64,000 nt of DNA from Collinsella sp. AF25-2LB (GCF_003458415.1 NZ_QRUF01000003.1:1-64000); one strand, 5' to 3'; shown: positions 33,272 through 44,644, counted from the stretch's first letter. Notes: generated from the letters alone by a model not told the origin. Numbers and translations: made by a program.

Positions 33272-34624
33272 ATGTCTGACGACTTTTACACCATGGTCGA
33301 TTCCGGAGACCCGGCACCCGACAACGAGCACATCACCGGCGTGCGCGAAGAGCGTGACGAAGGCGAGCAGACGACCACGCAGACGCCAAAAGCCACGTAC
33401 GCCGCACGTATCGCCGTCTATGACGACATGCTGTCGACACCGCGTGTGATCGTCATTGAGCCGCAAGATGTCCGCACGTATTTGGAAGAGACGACCAACA
33501 CCGTCTACCAGTGCATGAAAGAACAAGGTGGCCGCATCTCGCTCATGGTCATCCGCGAGATTGTCGAAAACTTTATCCACGCGCACTTTGCCGAGCCCAT
33601 CATCTCGATTCTGGACGGCGGAGACACCATCCGCTTTGCTGATCAAGGACCCGGCATCGACGACAAGGAACGCGCTTTCGACTTTGGCGTCACCAGCGCA
33701 AACAGCAAGATGAAGCGCTATATCCGTGGAACCGGAGCAGGGTTTCCCATGGTGCAGGAGTATTTGGAAAACGCCGGCGGGGCCGTGTCCATCGAGGACA
33801 ACATGGGCAACGGCACCGTGGTTACGGTAAGCCTGGACCCTAAACGCGTGCAGGAAATCGAACGCGCCGGCGGACGCGGTGCTGCCGTGCGGCCCGAGAC
33901 GGAGCAGCCCACATATCCCCTGCCGGGAGCTTTTGCGCAGCAGCCCATGGCAACGCAACAGATGCAGCCCCCCGTGGGACAGATGCAGCAGCCCGGAATG
34001 ATTCCTACACAAGAGCCCCAGGCGGCATCGATGTCGATGCCGCCAAACGCGCCAGAGGCCATGCCGCTGGCGGATCAGGATGCAGCAGCAATGCAGCAGG
34101 CGACGGGGGCACCGGGTGGCCAGCAAATGGGCTATCAGCCGTACCAACAGGGATATCCATATCAGCAGATGCCGCCACTGGGGTATGGCCAGCAGTTCCC
34201 GCAGCAGTACCAGCAGGGATATCAGCAGCCGTACCAGCAGATGCCGCAGCAGCAGTACAACCCCTGGGCCCAGCAGATGCCTCCGCAGCCTTACCAACAG
34301 TGGCCTCAAAGTTTTCAACAGCAAATGGCGCCGATGCAGAGTTCTCAACAACCACCAGCTCAAATGATGTATCCTAATGCAGCAAATCAGTATGCGCAGC
34401 CACAACCGGACGTGTTCGTAAGCGATCGCGGCAACGCCGCGCTGGGCTATCTGGCGCAAAATCAAGCGTGCGGTGCAACCGATCTGGCGAGGGCGTTTGG
34501 AAACTCGGCCCCCACTTGGTCACGCACGCTCAATGACTTGGCGCAGGCCGGCTTGGTCATCAAGCATGGCCAGAAATACCATCTGACCGAACTCGGCGCC
34601 GCTCGCGTGCGAGCTCAGAGCTAA
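33272..34624 (+). CDS. GHKL ATPase with Gln-rich middle and winged-helix-like C terminus, at oriC
   Basis: The 450-residue protein has a Bergerat ATP-binding domain in residues about 85-190: N-box E96/N100/H103 (REIVENFIHAHF), G1 box DQGPGID (124-130) and G2 box GTGAGFPMVQEY (153-164). No His-phosphotransfer helix, HAMP, membrane segment or receiver is visible. Residues about 215-383 are Gln/Pro/Met/Tyr-rich and low complexity. The last 65 residues (ALGYLAQNQACGATDLARAF, then TWSRTLNDLAQAGLVIK) look like a winged helix-turn-helix. It is the first gene after the origin repeats and ends 15 bp before dnaA. I do not recognise a characterised homologue; a role near replication initiation is inference. 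Confidence 0.8.
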   Translation: MSDDFYTMVDSGDPAPDNEHITGVREERDEGEQTTTQTPKATYAARIAVYDDMLSTPRVIVIEPQDVRTYLEETTNTVYQCMKEQGGRISLMVIREIVENFIHAHFAEPIISILDGGDTIRFADQGPGIDDKERAFDFGVTSANSKMKRYIRGTGAGFPMVQEYLENAGGAVSIEDNMGNGTVVTVSLDPKRVQEIERAGGRGAAVRPETEQPTYPLPGAFAQQPMATQQMQPPVGQMQQPGMIPTQEPQAASMSMPPNAPEAMPLADQDAAAMQQATGAPGGQQMGYQPYQQGYPYQQMPPLGYGQQFPQQYQQGYQQPYQQMPQQQYNPWAQQMPPQPYQQWPQSFQQQMAPMQSSQQPPAQMMYPNAANQYAQPQPDVFVSDRGNAALGYLAQNQACGATDLARAFGNSAPTWSRTLNDLAQAGLVIKHGQKYHLTELGAARVRAQS

Positions 34625-34639
34625 AGAACGGGAGAGACA

Positions 34640-36364
34640 GTGGACGAGGAAGCAAGCATCATCCTGGGGGATGCCATCGCCTTTTGCCAGCGCGACGGCC
34701 AAGATGCACGCCTCATCAACATGCTGGGGCAATCGCGCGCCATAAGCCTGACCGAAGATACGCTCACGATCGAGGCCCCCTCGCGCTTTGCCATCGCGCA
34801 GCTCAAAAAGCATCAGCCGACCATTGAGGCCTATCTGGAAGAAATCGCCTTTGCACCGATTGCGCTCGACATCGTGGCACCGCAAGGCGCCGCGACGGAA
34901 TCCGCTGCCGCGACGGCGCCCGGCGCTGCTCCCGCTGCTTCCCCGGCGGCGCCGGCCTCCGCAGGCGACGTGCCGACAATCGAGCACCAGCACAGCGATG
35001 TTTCCCGTGAAACCATGGCACCGTTGCCGACCGCCGCTGCGACGTCAACGAACGTACCCGTCACGCACATGCCCATCGCTCACGACGCAGCGGCGGGCGC
35101 GGATTCGGGCATTGCAATCAAGAACACGCTCTCGGCCGATGATTTTCGTCGCATGATGAACCAGATGAAGGGCGGAGCGCCGACTAAGTCCACGCAAGCT
35201 GCGACCCCCGCTTCACCCATGCCAGCACCGACCGTACCGGCCGAGCAGAATACGGATGGAGCCCCGCTCGCCGCGAACTCAAAATTTACCTTTGAGAACT
35301 TTGTCTACGGCCCCGAGAACAGCCATGCCTATCGCTCGGCACTCAAGTTTGCCGCCCTCGCGGACGAGCGCGGCACGTGCACATCACTGTTCATCTACGG
35401 CAAATCGGGCCTGGGCAAGACGCACCTGCTGCTTGCCATCAAAAACGAGCTCGCCGAGAAGTCGCCCGAGATCAAGGTCAAGTATGCCAACTCCCAGGCA
35501 TATCTGGACGACCTGATGACCGAGTTCGACCGCCAAAAGAAGAGCAACGCCCCTATCATGCAGGCATACCACGGCGTGGACGTGCTCATCATCGATGACA
35601 TCCAAAACATCATCGGCAAGCGCGCGAGCGTGGACTATTTTTTCCAGCTCATGGACGAGTTCATCCGCAACAACAAGAAGGTCGTCATCGCGGCAGACCG
35701 TGCCCCCAAGGACCTGAGCATGGACGAGCGTCTGACCAGCCGCTTCAACGCCGGCATGCTCTGCCTGGTCGCAGAGCCCAGCTACGAGATGAAATACAAG
35801 ATCTTGCAGCGCTATTACGAGAACACCATCGTCGCCGCTCCCGAGGCAGGCGACGACTCGCTGCTGGCGGCCTATGGGGGCGACGGCGGACACCTGACCG
35901 ACGAGCACTTTAAACACATGGCCGAGGTCTCGGGCACCAACATCCGCGAACTCGAGAGCTTTTGCGAGCGCTGCGCCGGCGAGGCGGGCGACCGCGAGCG
36001 CGAGGGCGGGGAGCTCACCTTTGACGATATCGACGCCATCGCCAGCCAGTACTTCGACACATCGGCCAAAAAGATCAACGTCCAGACGGTTCAGTCCGTC
36101 ATCGAAGAGCAGTACGGCGTGACGCACGAGGAGCTCATCGGCCCGCGTCGCAACGCCAATATCGCCAAAGCACGCCATATCGCTATCTACCTGGCCATCG
36201 AGATGTGCGAGATGACGACCACGGCGGTGGGCGCCGAATTTGGCAACCGCAACCACTCGACCGTCAGCACGAGCTACAAAAAGGTCCAGAAGATGATCCA
36301 GGAAGACCGTACCGTCACCGAAGACCTCAAATCGCTGCGCGATAAAATTACACTGCGCTCGTAG
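34640..36364 (+). CDS. dnaA: Chromosomal replication initiator protein DnaA
   Basis: The 574-residue protein has domain I, then an unusually long Ala/Pro-rich linker (about residues 90-205), the AAA+ domain (Walker A GKSGLGKTHLL at about 254, Walker B VLIIDDIQNI) and the C-terminal DNA-binding domain with the DnaA signature GNRNHSTVSTSYKKV. It binds DnaA boxes and opens oriC. The start is GTG 34640 behind GGGAGAG. Longer than the usual 450-500 residues because of the linker, as in some actinobacteria. A parS-like site lies in the linker coding part. Confidence 0.97.
   Translation: MDEEASIILGDAIAFCQRDGQDARLINMLGQSRAISLTEDTLTIEAPSRFAIAQLKKHQPTIEAYLEEIAFAPIALDIVAPQGAATESAAATAPGAAPAASPAAPASAGDVPTIEHQHSDVSRETMAPLPTAAATSTNVPVTHMPIAHDAAAGADSGIAIKNTLSADDFRRMMNQMKGGAPTKSTQAATPASPMPAPTVPAEQNTDGAPLAANSKFTFENFVYGPENSHAYRSALKFAALADERGTCTSLFIYGKSGLGKTHLLLAIKNELAEKSPEIKVKYANSQAYLDDLMTEFDRQKKSNAPIMQAYHGVDVLIIDDIQNIIGKRASVDYFFQLMDEFIRNNKKVVIAADRAPKDLSMDERLTSRFNAGMLCLVAEPSYEMKYKILQRYYENTIVAAPEAGDDSLLAAYGGDGGHLTDEHFKHMAEVSGTNIRELESFCERCAGEAGDREREGGELTFDDIDAIASQYFDTSAKKINVQTVQSVIEEQYGVTHEELIGPRRNANIAKARHIAIYLAIEMCEMTTTAVGAEFGNRNHSTVSTSYKKVQKMIQEDRTVTEDLKSLRDKITLRS
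34999..35014. promoter_or_regulatory. parS-like site inside dnaA
   Basis: TGTTTCCCGTGAAACC matches 14 of 16 positions of the perfect site. It falls in the Ala/Pro-rich linker region of dnaA, where codon choice is free enough to keep a binding site. Confidence 0.55.
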
Positions 36365-36602
36365 GGAAATAGAGACACCTGTTGAAAACTTGTCGAAACC
36401 ATGGGCATAAGGTGTCTAAAACCCAACCCGCGGTGGTGAAAAGTTTTGCGCAGGTTTTGAACGTGGAAAACCACCCCCGTTGCACACAGGTTGCTGTCGA
36501 TTCTCTTTCTGGGTCTGACCTGCGTCTTTGGGAGTAATCAACAGTTTCGTCAGTGCTATTACTATTATTAAGATATTTATATCTAAAGAAAGGTATTAAA
36601 AG
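36365..36602. other. dnaA-dnaN intergenic region, candidate oriC
   Basis: It contains CCTGTTGAAAAC (36378-36389), the exact reverse complement of the 12-mer found twice left of the ATPase gene, and GTGGAAAAC (36463-36471), reverse of GTTTTCCAC. The last 45 bases (36556-36600) are strongly AT-rich (TATTACTATTATTAAGATAT), as expected for an unwinding element. I infer that this is the main origin, by analogy with other Actinobacteria. Confidence 0.7.
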
Positions 36603-37706
36603 ATGAAGTTCACCGTCAGCCAGAGCTCGCTTACACAAGCCATCGGCGTCGTTATGAAGGGTGTCGCTTCGGCGTCCACCCTTCCCATCCTGTCGGGCGT
36701 GCTCGTCAAGGCGCAAGACGGCATCTTGGAATTCCAGACCTCTAACTACACCATCTCGATCCGTCATCGCATCGCGGCGCATGTCGAAGAAGAGGGTGAG
36801 ATGGTTATCCCCTGTAAGATGCTCTCCAATATCACCAAGACCCTCCCCGATGCCCCGGTCACCTTTGAGCTGTCCGAGCGCCAGGTGCTGATTAGTTGCG
36901 AGAAGAGCTCTTTCCGCCTGAACACGCTCGACGCCAATGACTTCCCCGAGTTTCCGGCCTATGCCATCGAGAGTGCCGTGGAGCTGCCGACCGATATCTT
37001 GTCCGAAATGGTCGGCCGCGTGTGGCGCGTCACCTCGACCGACAAGGCCCGCCCCATCCTGGGTGGTGTGCACATGAAGGTCGAGAACAACACCGTGCGC
37101 CTGGTGGCGACCGATTCCTTCCGCTTGGCCGTGTGCGATACGCAGGTCGAGACCTCGACCCTCGAGGGCTCCTTTGAGCTCAACGTTCCGGCTGACGCCT
37201 TTAACGACGCACTGAGCATCATGGCCAGCCAGGCGACCATCATGATCGGGGCTACCGACACCCAGGTCGTCTTCGAGGCCGGCAACACCACCTACGTGTC
37301 GCGCCGCATCGAGGGCGTGTACCCCAACTACAAGCAGCTCATCCCCGATTCGTGCGTGACGAGCGTCAAGATCGACGTCGCCGCCTTTAACGCCGCCCTC
37401 AAGCGCGTGGCCGTTATCGCGAGCGCCAATCCCGCCGTCAAGTTCGAGATCGATGTCGAGAACGGACAGATGGGCCTGTCCTCCATTTCCAATGACCAGG
37501 ACCTTGCGCAGGAGACGATCGATGTCGAGGCCGAGGGCGAGTCGGGTACTATCGCCTTCAACTACCACTACATCTTCGGCTGCCTCAATGCCCTGTCCAA
37601 GGAGAAGGAGATCACGCTGGAGCTCAAGAGCTACTCGCAGGCGGGCATCTTCAAGTCCTACGACAAGATCAACTACCTGTACCTGGTTATGCCGGTCCGC
37701 ATCTAG
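36603..37706 (+). CDS. dnaN: DNA polymerase III beta sliding clamp
   Basis: The 367-residue clamp starts MKFTVSQSSLTQAIGVVMKG and ends YLVMPVRI, both typical. Three similar domains are evident by length. It encircles DNA and tethers the polymerase. It is followed by recF after a nine-base gap. Confidence 0.97.
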   Translation: MKFTVSQSSLTQAIGVVMKGVASASTLPILSGVLVKAQDGILEFQTSNYTISIRHRIAAHVEEEGEMVIPCKMLSNITKTLPDAPVTFELSERQVLISCEKSSFRLNTLDANDFPEFPAYAIESAVELPTDILSEMVGRVWRVTSTDKARPILGGVHMKVENNTVRLVATDSFRLAVCDTQVETSTLEGSFELNVPADAFNDALSIMASQATIMIGATDTQVVFEAGNTTYVSRRIEGVYPNYKQLIPDSCVTSVKIDVAAFNAALKRVAVIASANPAVKFEIDVENGQMGLSSISNDQDLAQETIDVEAEGESGTIAFNYHYIFGCLNALSKEKEITLELKSYSQAGIFKSYDKINYLYLVMPVRI

Positions 37707-37715
37707 CGCTGCGCT

Positions 37716-38822
37716 ATGACCATGTTCGCCCGCGATCTTTCCGTCGCGCACTACCGCAGCTTCGATAGTTATCGCCTTGCCCTGGACGAGGGCGTGACGA
37801 TACTTGCGGGACCCAACGCGGCGGGAAAGACCAATCTCATAGAGGCGCTGCAGCTGCTGACGAGCGGCGCCTCGTTTAGACATCCGACCGCAGCCGAGCT
37901 CGTCCATGATGGCGTGGGCTCGTGCAAGGTCGAGCTGAGGCTCGAGGGCGACGGCCGCGTGCTTGATATGGGATTGAGCGTGGAGGACGGTAAGCGCTCG
38001 TTTAGCCGCAACGGCAAGAGGTGCTCTGCCGCCGGTGTGCGCGGGGCTCTGCCGAGCGTGCTGTTTTGCCCCGACCATCTGGACATGGTTAAGCGAGGCG
38101 CCAGTGTGCGCCGCGCCGCCCTCGATGACTTTGGCATGCAGCTGAGCGCACGTTATGCCGATCTTGCGAGCACCTATGGACGCTGCGTGACCCAGCGTAA
38201 CGCCCTGCTCAAGGAGACCTGGTGCTGTCGCGAGATGCTCGGCGCGTGGAACGATTCGATTGCCCGCGCGGGCTCGGCCCTGCTTGTGCACCGGTTGGCC
38301 CTGCTCGACCGGCTGGCGGGCCATGTGCGCGCTGCCTACGGGCAAGTGGCATCCGGTGAGGCCGCCAACGTGACCTATACGTCCACGCTGGGGGATTTGC
38401 CCCAGGTCGATGATCGCGAAGAGCTGAAGGGCTGGGCGTACGAGCGCATGCTGGCTGCCCTCGATGAGCATGCCGACGAGGAAATTCGCCGCGGCGTGAC
38501 GTTGGTGGGACCGCATCGCGACGAGATTGAGTTTACCGTGGCGGGTCGCTCCGCCCGTTCATTTGCCAGCCAAGGACAGCAGCGCACGCTGGTGCTGTCC
38601 TGGAAGGTGGCCGAGGTTGCCGTGGCTCGCGATGTCCTGGGCACCGCCCCACTGCTGCTTTTGGACGACGTGATGAGCGAACTCGACGGCGAACGCCGCG
38701 GTGCTTTTCTGCGGCTGATCGGCGATGATATCCAGACGGTCATAACCACGACCAACCTGGGGTATTTTACCGATGACCTGCTTGATCGAGCCAAGGTGGT
38801 GAGCATGGGTGAGACGTGCTAA
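37716..38822 (+). CDS. recF: DNA replication and repair protein RecF
   Basis: The 368-residue SMC-like ATPase has Walker A AGPNAAGKTNLIEALQLL, the signature region FASQGQQRTLVLSWK and Walker B LLLLDDVMSELD. RecF helps load RecA at gaps. It overlaps the next gene by 14 bp. Confidence 0.96.
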   Translation: MTMFARDLSVAHYRSFDSYRLALDEGVTILAGPNAAGKTNLIEALQLLTSGASFRHPTAAELVHDGVGSCKVELRLEGDGRVLDMGLSVEDGKRSFSRNGKRCSAAGVRGALPSVLFCPDHLDMVKRGASVRRAALDDFGMQLSARYADLASTYGRCVTQRNALLKETWCCREMLGAWNDSIARAGSALLVHRLALLDRLAGHVRAAYGQVASGEAANVTYTSTLGDLPQVDDREELKGWAYERMLAALDEHADEEIRRGVTLVGPHRDEIEFTVAGRSARSFASQGQQRTLVLSWKVAEVAVARDVLGTAPLLLLDDVMSELDGERRGAFLRLIGDDIQTVITTTNLGYFTDDLLDRAKVVSMGETC

Positions 38823-39372
38823 TTACGAGCGCGAGAGCGAAACGGTTGCCTTCAGTGGATTTTTGAACGCAGAGCGTCAGCGCATCCTGGCGGCCGCGAC
38901 ACCTGAGCGCCGCGCGCAGATGGAGGCTGCCGAGGAGTCGCGCGCGGTCTATCGCGCGTGGAACGCGGTGTGCTCGGGCACGCGCGAGGGGCGGCATGTG
39001 ACGGGCTTGCGCTACCTGCCCGAGTCCAATGAGCTGCTGGTATATCTCGATTCGCCCTCGTGGACGCAGGAAATGACGCTGTTGCGCGAGATCATCCGCG
39101 CGCGCATGGAGCGCGCCGGTGCGCATGTGGACGGCCTGGTGTTCAAAACCACCGCGCCCGGTCACACGCCGCCCGCCGCCAAGCAGCGCCTGCGCCCGGC
39201 GACGACCGAGCGCCCGCCGGCCCCGCACGCCGACCTAAGTGAGGCCGAGCGCACCGAGATTGAGCGCCAAGTGGCGCCCATCGAAGACCAAAAACTGCGC
39301 GAGGCCCTCGAGAATGCCATGAGAGCCAGTGCCGAGTGGGCCAAGGGCGTAGAAAGCAAAAAAGAGCCTTAA
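38809..39372 (+). CDS. DUF721 (DciA-like) protein
   Basis: The 187-residue protein starts at GTG inside recF. It has the DUF721 core (AWNAVCSGTREGRHVTGLRY, ELLVYLDSPSWTQEMTLLR) in its first 120 residues and a charged, Pro-rich C-terminal part. DciA-type DUF721 proteins load the replicative helicase in bacteria lacking DnaC/DnaI. The position between recF and gyrB is the standard actinobacterial one, and no DnaC is seen here, which supports the role. Confidence 0.88.
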   Translation: MRRANYERESETVAFSGFLNAERQRILAAATPERRAQMEAAEESRAVYRAWNAVCSGTREGRHVTGLRYLPESNELLVYLDSPSWTQEMTLLREIIRARMERAGAHVDGLVFKTTAPGHTPPAAKQRLRPATTERPPAPHADLSEAERTEIERQVAPIEDQKLREALENAMRASAEWAKGVESKKEP

Positions 39373-39399
39373 ATCGCATCTGGTGGCCTTGTAGAGCCA

Positions 39400-39428
39400 A
39401 ATACCCTCGTTCCCGAGGGTATTTTTTT
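39400..39428 (+). terminator. Terminator after the dnaN-recF-DUF721 operon
   Basis: AATACCCTCG and CGAGGGTATT pair perfectly around a 4-base loop and are followed by seven T. Confidence 0.93.
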
Positions 39429-39435
39429 ACGATAA

Positions 39436-41508
<2,073 letters not shown>

Positions 41509-41519
41509 GAGGAGGTAAC

Positions 41520-44258
41520 GTGGCAGACGATATCAACAATAACGAGGGTATGGACGAGGCCGGCGATGCCGGTATGCCCGATGATCTGAAGCGCCTGCTT
41601 GCCCGTGCTGAGCAGGGCGAGGACGGCGATCCGGACGCCTATAACCCCGATGCCGATGATGATGAGGAAGAAGACGACGCCGAGCTCGAGGAGAGCTTTG
41701 GCGAAGTCGACCGTGGCGCCTCGGCCGGCGAGGATATCAACGGCGGTCAGCTCCAGATTTCGGAGTTCGGCCGCGAGATGAAGCAGTCGTTCATCGAGTA
41801 CTCGATGTCGGTCATCACGGCGCGCGCCCTGCCGGACGTGCGCGACGGCTTAAAGCCGGTGCACCGCCGCATCCTGTACGCCATGAACGAGAGCGGCATC
41901 TACCCCAACCGTCCGCACAAGAAGTCGGCCTGGACGGTCGGCGAAGTTATCGGTAAGTACCATCCGCACGGCGACTACGCGGTCTATGAGGCCATGGTTC
42001 GCCTGGCGCAGTGGTTCTCCATGCGCACACCGCTCATCGATGGCCACGGTAACTTCGGCAACATCGATGGCGACGGCGCGGCGGCCATGCGTTATACCGA
42101 GAGCCGCCTGGCAAAGCCCGCCATGGAGCTGCTGCGCGACCTGCAAAAGGATACCGTCGACTGGCAGCCCAACTACGACGAGTCGCTCGCCGAGCCCGTG
42201 GCGCTGCCCGCGCGCTTCCCCAACCTGCTGGTCAACGGCAGCCAGGGCATCGCCGTCGGCATGGCCACCAATATCGCCCCGCATAACCTCACCGAGGCGA
42301 TCGAGGCCACCTGCTACCTGATCGACAATCCCGATGCCACCGTCGACGAGCTTATGCAGATCATGCCCGGTCCGGACTTCCCCACCGGTGCCATCATCAT
42401 GGGCAGCGCCGGCATTAAGCAGAGCTACGAGACCGGCCGCGGCTCCATTACCGTGCGCGCCAAGGCTCACGTGGAGTCCACCAAGACCGGCCGCAGCCGC
42501 CTGGTCTTTACCGAGATTCCCTACATGGTCAACAAAGGCACCCTGCAGGAGAAGATTGCCCAGCTCGTCAACGACAAACGCATCGAGGGCATCTCGGATA
42601 TGCGCGATGAGTCCAACCAGAAGGGCATCCGTCTGGTCATCGAGCTCAAGAAGGGCGTCATTCCGCAGGTCGTGCTCAACAACCTGTATAAGTACACCTC
42701 GCTGCAGACGACCTTTGGCGCCAACAACCTGGCGCTCGTCAACGGCGTTCCCAAATGCCTGAGCCTGCGCGAGATGCTGCAGCACTACATCGACCACCAG
42801 GTCGACGTCGTCACCCGCCGCACCCGCTTCGACCTTAAGAAGGCCCAGGCCCGCGCGCATATCCTTGAGGGCTACTTGATGGCTCTCGACCATATCGACG
42901 AGGTCATTAGCATCATCCGCTCCTCGCAGACCGACTCCGAGGCCAGCAGCCGCTTGATCGAGCGCTTTGGCTTTACGCCCGAGCAGACCACGGCCATCCT
43001 CGAGATGAAGCTGCGCCGCCTGACCGGCCTGGAGCGCGACAAGATCCAGGAAGAGTTGGACGGCCTGCGCCGCGCCATCGCCTACTACGAGGACCTGCTG
43101 GCGCATGAGGAGAAGATCCTGGGCGTCATCAAGGAAGAGATGCGCGAGATCTCCAAGAAGTTTGGCGATAAGCGCCGCACCGAGATCAGCCAGGTTGAGA
43201 AGGACCTGGATGTCGAGGACCTCATCGCCGACGAGGATATGGTCGTGACCATTACCCACACCGGCTATGTCAAGCGCATTCCGGTGGCCGCCTACCGTGC
43301 CCAGAAGCGCGGTGGCAAGGGCGTGTCGGGCGTCAACCTCAAAGAGGACGATGTCATCGATGAGATGTTCATCGCGTCCACGCACGAGTACGTGCTGTTC
43401 TTCTCGAGCAAGGGCAAGGTCTATCGCCTGAAGGTGCACGAGCTGCCGGTGGGTACGCGCCAGGCACGCGGTACCGCGATCGTCAACTTGCTGCCTTTCG
43501 AGGAGGGCGAGAAGATCGCGAGCGTCATCAGCTGCCGCGAGTTCCCCGCTAACGAGTACCTGATGTTTGCCACCAAGAGCGGCATGGTCAAGAAGACCGT
43601 GATGAGCGCATATGACCGCAGCCGTCGCGACGGCCTGATCGCTATCAACCTGCGTGACGACGACGCGCTGCTGAACGTGCGCCGCGTGCGCGAGGGCGAC
43701 AAGATTATCCTGGCCACCACCGCGGGCAAGGCGATCATGTTCTCCGAGGAGCAGGTGCGCGCCACCGGCCGCGATACCAGCGGTGTTCGCGGTATCGGCA
43801 TGAAGGACGGCGTGAGCGTTCTGGGCATGGAAGTCACTAACGGCAACGGCGATCTGTTCGTCATCACCGAGCGCGGCTACGGCAAGCGCACGCCGGTTGC
43901 GGACTACCCGGAGCAGAATCGCGGCGGCCAGGGTGTCTACACCATCCAAATGACCGAGCGTAAGGGTAACCTCGCGGCCATGAAGACGGTGGGCCCGCAG
44001 CACGAGCTGTTCATCGTGACAGAGGGCGCGACGGTCATTCGCGTCAAGACCGACGAGATCAGCCAGACCGGCCGCGCCACCCAGGGCGTCAAGATGATGA
44101 CCGTCGACGACAACGACCGCATCTGCGCCGTGGCCCGCATGACAGCCGCCAAAGAGAAGCCCGAAGGCGAAGGTGTCGAGGCCGCAGCCGATACCGAAGA
44201 GGCCCCAGTCGACCTAGGCGACGGCAACGACATGCCAGAGGATCTCCTCGACGAGTAA
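41520..44258 (+). CDS. gyrA: DNA gyrase subunit A
   Basis: The 912-residue protein starts at GTG behind AGGAGGT, 11 bp after gyrB. The canonical core begins at [18 protein letters not shown]; before it is an acidic N-terminal extension of about 80 residues (with [16 protein letters not shown]). Catalytic Tyr192 lies in [12 protein letters not shown]. The C-terminal pinwheel repeats (e.g. [33 protein letters not shown]) are present, and an acidic tail ends the protein. The quinolone-pocket segment reads [17 protein letters not shown], with Tyr and Glu where E. coli has Ser83 and Asp87. Confidence 0.97.
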   Translation: MADDINNNEGMDEAGDAGMPDDLKRLLARAEQGEDGDPDAYNPDADDDEEEDDAELEESFGEVDRGASAGEDINGGQLQISEFGREMKQSFIEYSMSVITARALPDVRDGLKPVHRRILYAMNESGIYPNRPHKKSAWTVGEVIGKYHPHGDYAVYEAMVRLAQWFSMRTPLIDGHGNFGNIDGDGAAAMRYTESRLAKPAMELLRDLQKDTVDWQPNYDESLAEPVALPARFPNLLVNGSQGIAVGMATNIAPHNLTEAIEATCYLIDNPDATVDELMQIMPGPDFPTGAIIMGSAGIKQSYETGRGSITVRAKAHVESTKTGRSRLVFTEIPYMVNKGTLQEKIAQLVNDKRIEGISDMRDESNQKGIRLVIELKKGVIPQVVLNNLYKYTSLQTTFGANNLALVNGVPKCLSLREMLQHYIDHQVDVVTRRTRFDLKKAQARAHILEGYLMALDHIDEVISIIRSSQTDSEASSRLIERFGFTPEQTTAILEMKLRRLTGLERDKIQEELDGLRRAIAYYEDLLAHEEKILGVIKEEMREISKKFGDKRRTEISQVEKDLDVEDLIADEDMVVTITHTGYVKRIPVAAYRAQKRGGKGVSGVNLKEDDVIDEMFIASTHEYVLFFSSKGKVYRLKVHELPVGTRQARGTAIVNLLPFEEGEKIASVISCREFPANEYLMFATKSGMVKKTVMSAYDRSRRDGLIAINLRDDDALLNVRRVREGDKIILATTAGKAIMFSEEQVRATGRDTSGVRGIGMKDGVSVLGMEVTNGNGDLFVITERGYGKRTPVADYPEQNRGGQGVYTIQMTERKGNLAAMKTVGPQHELFIVTEGATVIRVKTDEISQTGRATQGVKMMTVDDNDRICAVARMTAAKEKPEGEGVEAAADTEEAPVDLGDGNDMPEDLLDE

Positions 44259-44298
44259 GAGGCCCTAGCTGGTAGAAAATATCAGACCCCATATATCG

Positions 44299-44332
44299 GC
44301 GGTCGGCGCACCTGCGCGCCGACCGCTTTTTT
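44299..44332 (+). terminator. Terminator of gyrA
   Basis: GCGGTCGGCGC and GCGCCGACCGC form an 11-bp perfect stem, followed by six T. The T run is also the outer end of the large inverted repeat that follows. Confidence 0.92.
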
Positions 44333-44509
44333 GAAAACCTTGGGATCCCATGGTCGCTGGGCCGGCGAGATGGTTTTGGTTTGTCGCGAGTTCCGCACGC
44401 AAAGAAGGCCACTTAATGTGGCCTTCGTCTTGCGCAGGACTGTCCGAGCAGCAAACCAAAACCATCTCGCCGGCCCAGCGACCATCCCTCCCAAAGATTT
44501 TCAAAAAAG
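44326..44509. repeat. 184-bp inverted repeat with 34-bp perfect arms
   Basis: Arms 44350-44383 and 44452-44485 are perfect reverse complements (start ATGGTCGCTGGGCCGGCGAG). The outer parts 44326-44349 and 44486-44509 also pair imperfectly (CTTTTTTGAAAA with TTTTCAAAAAAG). The centre contains AAGGCCAC/GTGGCCTT and further partial pairing, so the whole could fold into one long hairpin or cruciform. No ORF or transposase is inside. It lies between the gyrA terminator and the tRNA promoter. Confidence 0.9.
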
Positions 44510-44512
44510 TTG

Positions 44513-44542
44513 TTGACGCGCGCGTAACGACTCGTCTAATAT
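44513..44542 (+). promoter_or_regulatory. Promoter of the tRNA-Ile/Ala/Ile cluster
   Basis: TTGACG, an 18-bp spacer and TAATAT lie 14 bp before tRNA-Ile, immediately after the large inverted repeat. Confidence 0.8.
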
Positions 44543-44556
44543 ATCCCTTGCGCGAT

Positions 44557-44633
44557 GGACCTGTAGCTCAGTTGGTTAGAGCGTCCGGCTGATAACCGGG
44601 AGGTCACAAGTTCGAATCTTGTCAGGTCCACCA
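44557..44633 (+). tRNA. tRNA-Ile (anticodon GAT), first copy
   Basis: The 77-nt cloverleaf has acceptor GGACCTG/CAGGTCC, anticodon loop CTGATAA and an encoded CCA. It is identical to the copy at 44781. Confidence 0.97.
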
Positions 44634-44644
44634 CTTTCTTTCGC

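Noticed and set aside
36348..38516. Long minus-strand open frame opposite dnaN and recF
   Set aside because: Same artefact of GC-biased third positions; dnaN and recF are certain on the plus strand.
44326..44509. Insertion sequence at the large inverted repeat
   Set aside because: No ORF lies between the arms and no clear target-site duplication is visible, so I call it only an inverted repeat.
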